64,000 nucleotides of DNA from Schizochytrium sp. TIO01 (Eukaryota; Sar; Bigyra; Thraustochytrida; Thraustochytriidae): positions 915,102 through 979,101 of the forward strand of contig SMSO01000025.1 of the NCBI GenBank assembly GCA_004764695.1. The letters run 5' to 3'. The translations under genes were made by a program, and so were the position numbers. Below, piece after piece: positions 55,399-64,000 of this stretch. The number at the start of each line of letters is the position of its first letter. The first letter of the stretch is position 1. The notes below the pieces were generated by a model. It saw nothing but the letters and a program-made list of their open reading frames with translations. It made no database searches and was not told the DNA's origin.

Positions 55399-58300
55399 TT
55401 ACATGATAGTACACGCCCGGGATGCCTGGGTTTGTTGCTGCGGACTTTGAAAGGTTTGAGTTGCCTCTAAAGCTTTTGTTTTACTCTCAAGTTCGCGAAA
55501 ATCGTCGTTTCGTCGGGTCAATTCCTTCGTAAGCAATTTTATTTTATTTTCCAGCTCTTTGTTAGCATCCTCCACAGCATTTGAACGCGTCTCAGCATGC
55601 TGCAAGCGATCTTGAGCTTCTGCAAGTTGTTGTGCAAGACTTGTGTACGCTTGTGATTCTTCCACTGCATCAGGAGCCTTGGTTTCTTCCTCTACGACAA
55701 CTGGGGCCTGGAAATGGACAGATTTTCGAGCCTTATCAACTTGATGTTCTGAAACGGAGCATATCTGATCTGCCCCAGGAGAATAGAGGGGCAGCTCTGG
55801 GTCAGGGCAGCCCCAAACTTGAAGCTCTAATGGTTCATGCTGCAAGTAAGTCACAAATTCCTCCGTTACTTTTATAGTGAATCGATTGACATGGTCAAAG
55901 CGAGGGTTAATTGTTTTCTGCGCACATGATGGAGTCCTTTGTGGATTTTCTTTGAAGAATTTGTAAGAGACAGCAACATTATTCGATAACTTTTTAGGTA
56001 GTCCATCAACTCCGTGCACCGTTACAGTTAAACGCAGTTCAGTACCTAAAATATCTAAAAGGGTTGTTTCTTCGTCTGTATCGAACCTCTCGAGAGCATC
56101 CACTTGTTTCTCGTCCAAGGAAATGGACACATGTAGAGCACCATCTGTTTTCCCCTGAAATTGAATTACGGACGGAGTGTCGTCAATGTTAATAAAAAAG
56201 TCTAAGGGAGCAAGCATTACATATGCTTTGCCGATGAGTTGTTCTTCAGGAGGATCAAAAAATGGGTCATACTCTTGCCCATATATTTCCTCGACCTCTT
56301 CCATATCACGTCCAGCATCTACGAAATCCTCATACATTTCACGCATTAGATATAGACGATTTACGAACTTTTCAAGGGACCACATTATTGGCGTGTCCTC
56401 GTCGCTTTGAGTTACACGAATCCAAAGAGTTGTTTCCATGGTGCGAGCAATTTCATCCACATCGGTCTGTCTGGAAGGTTGGCCTTTATCTTTATGACAA
56501 GATGTTTGTATTGACCCCGAAGATGTTGCGACAGGCTGAAGTCCGAATCGTTTTCCTTTACTAAGCTCTTCTGATATAGCGTTCGCTTCAGATACCAAAG
56601 GCAGGGTTCTGAGGATTTCTTCTTCCAGCACAGCTTGCTTGCGTCGTTCATCATCTTTTTGAGCTTGAAGGCGGTGCGTACTATCGATTTGAGCTTGCAG
56701 CTTTGCTTCTAGTATGCGCTGCTCTTGCATCATGCGTTCCCTCTCAGCGTCGGTCGCAGCGCGTGCTTCTTCTTCAGCTCGCAATCGCTCTTGAGACATT
56801 TGGAACTCAAGCTCACGGACTTTTTCCTGCATTACACGAGCCTCCTGCTCCGCCTTTTCTCGTGCTTCACGTTCGCCCACAGTTAAGCTAGTTATTTGTG
56901 ATTCGTTGAGTTCGAGCATAGCACTATCCCATGAGTATTTATTTAGCAGAGCTTCCTTCTCCGAAGCATCATATCCCTTTTTGCATGAGTGGGGAACGAT
57001 GCATAGGAAAACATAATTGTTGCCTATGACAACACGATCTCCATGTTGGAGTTCTGCAGCACTGTTTTCAAAAACACGTTTTCCATTAACAAAGACTTTT
57101 GCTCCCTTACAAACTTCTAGAGTGAGGCTATTTTCTACTCGCGACACTGTGCAGTGCTCTTTTTGGATGCTCAAACCATTGAGAACGATTGTTTGTTGAT
57201 TTGGAGCATCCGCTCGACCAAGACGTGCAAGACCCTCCTCGAAAAAATATGTAAGTACACCTGACATTAGAGGGTCTTGATTTAAATTCATGATGTGAGG
57301 TGTTGAATGTATTTTCTGTGAACTTATACCCATACCTAGCTTTTCTAATGCTGCATTCCGCTCTGCCATTTGGTTTTGAGACTCCTTCAGTCGATCCTCC
57401 CAAGTCATCTCAGATTCTCGTAGGAGGCGTTCGTTTTCAGTCATTTCCTCTTTTATGCGTCGAACTTCTGCAGTTCCAGGACGAACTGCATCACCACTCG
57501 AACCTTGTGCGAGCATTTGTCTAAGCTGCTCAATCTCCTCTTTAAGACCTCTGATAAGCTTCTGATTAGGGTCTTCATTTACGATTGCCTTGTTTTTAAT
57601 TTGCTTGGCGCGATCAGCGTATCGCAGTGTACTCAATGTTTCATCATAGTTAACACAAGAAGGGCTAATGGCAGCAATCATAACAGTTTTGGCATTACCT
57701 CCCAGCGAATTTTTAAGGAGATGAGTCAACACAGAGTCACGATACGGAACGATGATGTTCTTTTTCTTGGTGTTTGTTGCCTGTTCTGCTAGAGCTGAAA
57801 TAACGTTACCAAGGGCTGAAAGACTCTGATTAATCGCGCAACCTTCTTTGAGTCGATCTCCACTAGCGCCAGTTCGATCTGCTCTTTCACTGCCTGCTAG
57901 ATCAATAAGACTCACTGTGGATACTTTGTCCATCGCTTTACCAGCATCTTTGTCGATCGTCGTCTGCGTCACGACGACCTGAAATATCGTATGGGCACGT
58001 GAAGACGTTGCATTCATCGCTGTAGCAGCAACAGTACGTGCCCTAGTTCCAGCTTCCATCGCTTCTGAGATTTCATCGTAGCTACCTACGGCACTTTTCG
58101 TAAGGTTCTGTACATATGGTCCAGTTTTGGGATGGTCACGAACTTTCAGGCCTTTCCCATTATTGTCAGAAGCCGGGTTGAACAAATCTCTTACTTTCTC
58201 ATTGTATATTTCTAGCATACTGGCCTCTACTTTGAAGGTTGTATCTGGACTTTTGTTGTTTGAAATCCGCTCAAAAATCTGCCTGCATGCTCGAGGAACA

Positions 58301-58841
58301 ATACCTTCCGCTCCAGGATACCCAATCTTGGCATTTTTATTTCGTTCAGAGTATACACAGTGGTCAATTATGCAAAACAATTGATCCGTATTTCACCAAT
58401 CCAAACACAAACTTCTATCGTCAGTGAATTTGTTCAGATTTTCTCAAGTAAGGCTTCTCGGCGGGAATACAAAGATCCTGCCTAACGTCGACCTTGCTAA
58501 CTTCTCTATTTCAAACCTACCATTGAGTGTGATTTTCCGGCTCCAGTTTGCCCGTATGCAAAGAGACTAACATTGAAACCTTTCCATGCATTATCAAGGA
58601 CGTCCATTCCTAAATCTTGCCAAACTGTCTCTTGGCTAGCATGGTCTGGATGCTCATCTGGCACAAAAGAATTATAAGAATAGTCAAAGGTATAAATTTT
58701 CTCCACTCCGGTGTCAGGGTTAATTATGATTGTTTGTTGTGTCTCTCTATCCATACGAATTATGTTTCTGATTCCTTTTGCTTTTTCATATTCATGAATA
58801 AATGGACGAACTCGAACTGCAACCCGTACCGATTCGGACAT
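55399..58841 (-). CDS. Kinesin-3 family motor with FHA domain and CaaX end
   Basis: Exons 58841-58521 and 58326-55399, 194-bp GT-AG intron (phase 0), 1082 residues. The motor domain is N-terminal: P-loop GQTGAGKS (97-104), switch I NATSSRAH (212-219), switch II LIDLAGSER (247-255), and HLLKNSLGGNAKT with the RYADRAKQIKNKAIVN neck. An FHA domain is at about 465-555 (ARLGRADAPNQQTIVLNG..IQKEHCTV), the hallmark of kinesin-3. Then come coiled coils (about 570-660) and a C2-like region (LRLTVTVHGVDGLPKKL...VTEEFVTYLQHEPLELQVWG), as in the KIF1/KIF13 stalk. A final coiled coil ends in CTIM. No PH domain is present. CTIM fits a CaaX prenylation motif and could attach the motor to membranes. The splice join falls inside the motor (GKSHSM then IGYPGAEGIVPR). 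Confidence 0.93.
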
Positions 58842-60724
58842 AATGGAGGTTGAGACAGAACGTCGAATCGCTTCAGATCTTATGCATCAATTGGCAATGC
58901 CTTGCGCTTCCCACCAACTCAACCTAGAGATCACTTTCTCACTAGCTAGTGGCCTTCAGTTTCCATATGCATGCATTGTTGAAAAATCTCCCCTTCACTT
59001 CTGCAAATTGCATCGGTGCTTTCTCTGCCAGCCTTATAAAAAGTAGCATCTATAGTATATTCAGTAATTCTCATTTTAAAGCTTCTGCGAATAATAGTGT
59101 GCACTTCAGCCTTCCACCATCCTTAGGAGCTCTTTTACTTCTTATTATATGATTATCGAGACATGTGGATAATCATAAGTAACTACTATGGCATTTTAAA
59201 ACGGCCATACTGTACAAGGACTGGAAAAGAGTTTTGTAGTAGCTAACCCGATTTAACCTGCCCATGTTTCGACATATCTCTGTAACAGGATAGGTACAGC
59301 CAAGGAGGATCATATGTAGAAATTGAAATTGTTCTGTGATCAGAATACGGTTCTCTATCAAGCTTGCTTCAGTAACACAACTCCACGAAGTGTTTATACT
59401 ATCTCACAGGCAAAGTAGTACCTTACGATAGATGAAGACTCTATGGGTAGAAAAACGGCAAATCTACAGGTACTTTTGAGCTTCGAAGGAGCTACTTTTA
59501 TGAAAAACTCTAATTGGTTGGTAGGTAGGTAGGTACCCTACTACTAGCCGATATCGATTTTGAAAATAATAGTAATACGAAAATGTGTAGGTGGGTTAGA
59601 AACTTTGGAATAGCAGAAGCCTTGTCATTGTTACCATGGGAAACATAAACTATGAATGGACGCGACTTGCAAGAAATATATACTCCAACGGGCCATTCAT
59701 AATTAGGTTCCTGCCCTTGGGAATCTCAGGCTATAGACTTCATCGCCTGCCAGGAATGACTAGCGTTTCTCAGTTTTGGCCAAACAAGCACTCCACATTG
59801 CCTGCTCTTAGTATGAATAGTAGGACAAAACCCTGATTGCCCAACCAAATTTGGGGAATAACCCAAGTACCCATATCCAATACTATTAAGTACTTAGGCG
59901 AACGGGGTGCTAAAGCAAAGAAAAACAGACAGTCAGTCCCTCTTCTTTTTTTGGGGTTGAAAGCTCCGGTATAAGAGGAACTCCTGTAGACAAGCCGATA
60001 AAAGTAGAGAAAATGGCGCCCGCGTTACGTGGGTATTTATTTGAATATGACAAAGTAGGAATGCCTAGTTCTTTCTTAAGCAATTAGATCATATATGAAT
60101 ATGAATCCATACATGTATATACATATACTTATATGAATCGCTATTAGTAGTACACTAGTAGGCATTCTACATGCTATGATCAACCTAGGGGCCATTTTAA
60201 ATGTCTCCGAGACTTTAGTTTTGTCAGCCAGATGAGGTATGGCATGGTGGCCGTATACAAATAAGGAAAGTCGGATATCTGAAAGTGGCATCGAACACAG
60301 TACCACGGGCTGCTTGCGTAGATACTTTAATTCGTAGTGTGAGCTTACCCAGACCAACCCTCTAGTTTGCTTGCGACCAATCCTGCAATTCTCAGTTCTT
60401 ACTCGAGTGATCCAGACGACTCAGTAAGGAGCACCGTAAGGACTTCATTCTTGACTTGAACCCTAACAACGACAGTGTCAAAGGTTTCCGTAAATCCTTC
60501 GCGGCTGCAGTGAACGTAAAAAAAATTGAAGGAAAAAGACCCACCCGCCTTGCCGAAGTCTCTGCAAATTGTTTAGGTCGATCGTGCCTGCGAATATTGA
60601 TAAGGCGACTAACCTGTTCGTGGAGCAATTCAGAAACAAGACAACAGGTCAACGCGTCAGGGTCTTTGTCGTTTGAAAAGTTTAGAAGTACCTCGACTGC
60701 TAAAGCTTCGAAATAAATCGTGGG
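58842..60724. other. Intergenic, mostly no gene
   Basis: Promoter space of the kinesin and the 60725 gene. Contains overlapping GTAGGTA words at 59521-59531. A possible small minus-strand frame at 60392-60748 is listed separately with low confidence. Confidence 0.4.
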
Positions 60725-60748
60725 ATGTTGTCCACTACAGATCTTCAC
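60392..60748 (-). CDS. Hypothetical small protein (doubtful)
   Basis: 118 codons, overlapping the start of the plus-strand gene at 60725 by 24 bp. The first half (EALAVEVLLNFSNDKDPDALTCCLVSELLHEQVSRLI) looks like an amphipathic helical protein, but the second half is poor and no family is recognised. An overlapping frame on the other strand (60456-60716) is about as plausible, so one or both may be chance. Confidence 0.25.
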   Translation of the reverse strand: MKICSGQHPTIYFEALAVEVLLNFSNDKDPDALTCCLVSELLHEQVSRLINIRRHDRPKQFAETSARRVGLFPSIFFTFTAAAKDLRKPLTLSLLGFKSRMKSLRCSLLSRLDHSSKN

Positions 60749-61984
60749 AGAACAGCCAGCGCAGCTAACCGCCAGCCTTCATCCATTTTCATTCGTCTAG
60801 CTCGTCTGGCAGGGCTTGGAGGATATTTACTTGCAGCTTATCGCACATTTAAGGAAATGCAAAATGAAAGGCAACAGAAAGCCTTGCTTAAATGTTGGTG
60901 TTCCATAGGCATGTTACACTACGCCGGCACCCTGTTGCCAAGTCTTCAAGTCCTTGAAACATCCTTGGTTTTGTGTTTTGCTCTCTCACCCTCTCCACAT
61001 CACTCACATTGTATAAAGACCCCACCAGCTTTTACAAATCAACCCCGAACACGGGCAGATATTTTGCAAATGTACAAGGTCTTAAAGCAAGGTGAACTTA
61101 CAAGTATGGAGCACAACCAAGAGAAGTCAAACTTTATTTCTGTGCTCTTTGAATATATGTACCGATCCTTCGTCTCACGTTGCTTCAAGATTTATGAATC
61201 TGCTTCATCCCGTGTATATGACTACCTCCTAGATGCACTTCGAATTCTTCTCATAAATTGGATTTCAAGAATGCTCAACTTGCTGTCAAAGTCTCAACTT
61301 CGGGAATTCCAATTGACCCTGCGGACATCTCTTCTACTTCTAAAACAGGAGCGATCCAAACGAAAACATCTTTCAACAGTTTCATCAAAATTACTGAATG
61401 ACGATGAAGAGGAGATTTCTGCGGAAATTCCAACAGCACAGCCACTTGATTGCTCAGGAAGATCCTCTTTTGAAAGGTATTGCTCTCCAGCTTCCCAGAA
61501 TAACTATTCTTTAAATGAAGAGCAGCATTATATCCACAAAAACATGTCAAACTTTGAAGCTATTGGGTCTGAAGCCACTCATTTGTGGAGATACCAAGAG
61601 CAAGAAGAGGAAATCGAGAAATATTGTGAGCGTGCAGGTGTCGGCATCTTGACAAGATCCCACCACTCTCGTCAATACAATCATTACTCTAGTGCAGACT
61701 TTACTCAAAACCATTCCTCTGACAAAGCAAGAGATAATCTTGACTATTTTGAATACGAAGGAAAAGATCTCGACGAGAACCTTGACTATGCTAATGATAG
61801 ACTTTGGAATCAGCAGGTTAGTCCAGAATCAAAATTAGAGAAACTCTCGATGAATTTCTCCCTCGAAATCGACTCGGAAGAAGAGGAAAAGTGTGGTAGC
61901 AACTATACAGATTTCCACACGAGTGCAAGTACCGATGTCCATATCGGCTACGAATTAGAATATGACACATCAGAAATGCTCTAA
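60725..61984 (+). CDS. Unknown protein, possibly REEP/HVA22-like N-terminus
   Basis: One exon, 419 residues. Residues about 25-100 (ARLAGLGGYLLAAYRTFKEMQNERQQKALLKCWCSIGML and a second hydrophobic helix before an SPSPH turn) loosely follow the TB2/DP1/HVA22 layout: a YPxYxSxK-like start, then Trp-containing hydrophobic helices and a Pro turn. The key residues are weak, so the link is only a suggestion. Residues 145-225 are helical and basic. The rest is acidic, Ser/Tyr-rich and probably disordered. REEP-type proteins shape ER tubules. The last 18 codons and the stop are duplicated downstream. Confidence 0.6.
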   Translation: MLSTTDLHRTASAANRQPSSIFIRLARLAGLGGYLLAAYRTFKEMQNERQQKALLKCWCSIGMLHYAGTLLPSLQVLETSLVLCFALSPSPHHSHCIKTPPAFTNQPRTRADILQMYKVLKQGELTSMEHNQEKSNFISVLFEYMYRSFVSRCFKIYESASSRVYDYLLDALRILLINWISRMLNLLSKSQLREFQLTLRTSLLLLKQERSKRKHLSTVSSKLLNDDEEEISAEIPTAQPLDCSGRSSFERYCSPASQNNYSLNEEQHYIHKNMSNFEAIGSEATHLWRYQEQEEEIEKYCERAGVGILTRSHHSRQYNHYSSADFTQNHSSDKARDNLDYFEYEGKDLDENLDYANDRLWNQQVSPESKLEKLSMNFSLEIDSEEEEKCGSNYTDFHTSASTDVHIGYELEYDTSEML

Positions 61985-62065
61985 CAATGTTTACAACAAC
62001 TACCGATATGTATATCAGCCACGAATTTGTATATGACACATCAGAAATGTTCTAATAATATTTAC
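61931..62065 (+). repeat. Tandem duplication of a gene's 3' end (two 64-bp units)
   Basis: Units 61931-61994 and 62002-62065, offset 71 bp, sharing ATGACACATCAGAAATG and most other positions. The first unit includes the last codons and TAA of the 60725 gene. The second carries the same tail with its own stop and reaches the ZPR1 stop codon on the other strand (62062-62064). Confidence 0.85.
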
Positions 62066-63869
62066 GGACTATTGCTACTAGGTGCAGTCTCAGGTGGGGT
62101 CAAAATAGAGGCCTGAGGGTGTGCCTCCTTGCCATCCTTTTGCAAATTGCGGAACTTTGTCTGTGCATCACTAGCAGCTTGCTGCCGAGCACTATCTTGT
62201 TGAAGAGGATCAGAATAGTAGCCCAACCCCTTCGAACCAAGGCGAAATACGAAGCCAGGGCGAGCGCCTTTAAATGTAGTGTGTGGGCCATCAAACACAC
62301 CTTCATCGAGGTTGATTTCAGCAACTGAGATGGGCTTTGACGGTGTGACATTATTCTCAAGAACCTCATAGTTCTCGACACACATGTCATGGAGGCCAAG
62401 TTCATCATCATCTTCATATGAGCGCTTGTAAAGATCCTCTTTCCAAATTGGGTTCTGGTTCAGGGGCAGTAGGACTGTAAATATAAGAGTTGGCCAGGGG
62501 ATCTCGAATCACCAAGGTAAATGGGAACAGCACCACTGCAAACAGCCTCGAAGCTCTCCTCAAGTTCAGCAAAGCGTTGACGGGATGCTTCAGTGGCAGA
62601 GTCACCGGTAGCGAAGTCTGAGGCCTGCCCATCAAAGAGGCTACCCTTAATAAGAGACAAGAGACCTTCCACAGTGGTGTACATGCCACCAAGAGAGCCC
62701 TGCGTCACCTCGATCTCGAGTTCAGGGATGAACACACCAGCAGAATTACTTTTCACAACATCGCGATTCATGTCAAGATGCCATGTTTTCTCACCCTGCT
62801 CCTCAATGGAAGGGACCCGCAAACGAATCTCTTTGCCCATGTCTGGAATGGCCCCTCCACCTTTAACCTCACTCGTGCGGTAGCCACAAGAATCATTAGG
62901 GCAGTCAAACGCCATGATAATAATTTCCTTGAAAAAAGGGATATCAGTAATGCATGTCTTGGATGTGCCTTCGGTGCCGCAGTTAGGGCAGTTTGACGGA
63001 ATCTGAAAAACCTCCTTGTCCATGATGTTCGAAAGCGGATCACCAGCTTTATCCCGGTTGATCGTGGAACCTTCAGGAGCGTGGAAAGTCTCCGCAATCT
63101 CCTGGCGCCGTTGTTCTAAGGTAGCCTCCGCCTCCAGTTCAGTCTCTGTTTTTGCAAGTTCATTGGCCAGCTCATCGTCTTCATAGTTCTCGACTTGCAG
63201 ACCCAGCTCTTCATTTTGCTCTTTCGAGCGGATGTACCTAGTTACATGAAGTTTCGGGTCTGATTTCGGGGCATTAGGATTTTCAAGAAAAGAGTTGCCA
63301 GTAGGATCATCTAGAACAACATGCACTGGGAAAGAAAGACCGCTCAACATCATGGCCATGCGGGCAATAAACTCGTCCACTTGGGCAGCGACCTCAGGTG
63401 CAACGCGCCGGCGATCATCCTGGCTCTCCTTAAGTTCATCCATAGCAGTCTGAAGAATACCCTCGATGGTCGTAAATACACCTTTACCCTTGGGCACTTC
63501 AAATTCGAGCTCTTCTACAGTGAGTGTAGCATGATCGCTCTTAACGAGTTGGCGCTGAAGGTCCTCCGGGGTTTCAACACTCACTCGGTAACGGGTACCA
63601 CGATCCTGCACACGAGATCCGCTTTGAATCTCATTATTAGACCATCCACAGTGCGGGCATCTAAAGCTCATCAGGATGATCTCTCGAAAGAAAGGAATTT
63701 CCGTGAAAAGAAGCCGCGTCTTGCCATTCTTATGGCAATTCATGCAAAGGCTATCGAGCTCGGTGGGCATGTTCTTGTCTACAGAAACAACATCTCCAAT
63801 CTTCGGGTACATCGTTTCTTCGCCCTCTATCTGGGCTGGTGCTTCCACTTGCTCGGCAGCGGACGACAT
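62062..63869 (-). CDS. ZPR1: ZPR1 zinc-finger protein, two apparent frameshifts
   Basis: Starts at 63867-63869. Two ZPR1 modules: zinc finger 1 C42/C45/C71/C74 with LLFTEIPFFREIILMSF, then its alpha-beta domain ending in DDPTGNSFLENPNAPKSDPKL and EQNEELGL; zinc finger 2 C294/C297/C323/C328 with TCITDIPFFKEIIIMAF. The second finger closes with CPNDSC, two residues longer than the usual CxxC. Near 62520 the frame must shift to continue into PFTLVIRDPLANSYIYSPTAP, and near 62445 again to reach DLYKRSYEDDDELGLHD and the C-terminus ending at 62062. All pieces are well conserved, so the shifts look like assembly indels or very recent damage. ZPR1 is a conserved cytosol-nucleus shuttling protein that chaperones translation factor eEF1A. 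Confidence 0.9.
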
Positions 63870-64000
63870 GTTGAGGTCAATAATCTCTCTTGAGGAGAAC
63901 GTGTGGCGTCCAACCAGTCAGGGCGCTTTGCTCCCACGAAAGCTCACCTATTAAGAGTTTGATTCCTCGCCAGCCTGAGGTTTCGAGCAACAAAACGTTC

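Noticed and set aside
1-64000. CRISPR arrays, operons, rRNA genes, viral genes
   Set aside because: Nothing of these kinds was seen; the tandem arrays lack unique spacers and the genes are eukaryotic and individually spaced.

Overview
The window is eukaryotic nuclear DNA, most likely from a free-living protist. Signs of this are spliceosomal GT-AG introns, a cytosolic ribosomal protein gene (eL19), a kinesin, a SNARE, the TOR-assembly factor TTI1, GPN1 and ZPR1, each with its own promoter space and no operons. The mix fits a stramenopile or another SAR-type protist: an AP2/ERF-type DNA-binding domain, a plant SYP7-like Qc-SNARE, a formate/nitrite transporter, a bacterial ModF-like tandem ABC ATPase and a JMJD8-like protein. 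A labyrinthulid is my best guess, from gene content only. Genes carry zero to three introns (49-263 bp where I could place them). Intergenic DNA is AT-rich.

Layout. 1-356: 3' end of an AP2-domain gene. 2188-7908: one intact 1906-codon frame that joins a zinc-binding N-terminal domain, a probable RNase H-fold (DDE-type) transposase core and a C-terminal ULP1/C48 cysteine protease; it is the most unusual element here. 7.9-19.1 kb: a gene desert built of three dispersed repeat families. I call them R1 (TG...CA ends, two copies with 4-bp target duplications), R2 (about 420 bp, clustered at 14.7-17.1 kb) and R3 (inserted into an R2 copy). It also holds an isolated LTR-retrotransposon primer-binding site. 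19.1-25 kb: NADH-cytochrome b5 reductase, a double cyclic-nucleotide-binding protein and a GPI-type M12B metalloprotease. 27.0-29.75 kb: a decayed Copia element.

30.1-64.0 kb is a denser housekeeping stretch: an armadillo-like membrane protein, eL19, JMJD8-like, Qc-SNARE, GPN1, FNT transporter, tandem ABC ATPase, TTI1, SYO1/HEATR3, kinesin-3, an unknown (possibly REEP/HVA22-like) protein and ZPR1. Several genes are in convergent pairs. The ABC and TTI1 coding regions overlap by 47 bp, and the 3' end of the unknown gene is duplicated into the ZPR1 stop codon. ZPR1 carries two apparent frameshifts. Themes shared by the housekeeping set are ribosome biogenesis (eL19, SYO1), polymerase and TOR assembly (GPN1, TTI1), and trafficking (SNARE, kinesin-3).

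A 10-bp word, AGGTACCTAC, occurs five times, in three cases within about 600 bp upstream of a coding start. All gene names rest on reading the translated sequence and recalled family motifs; no database search was run.
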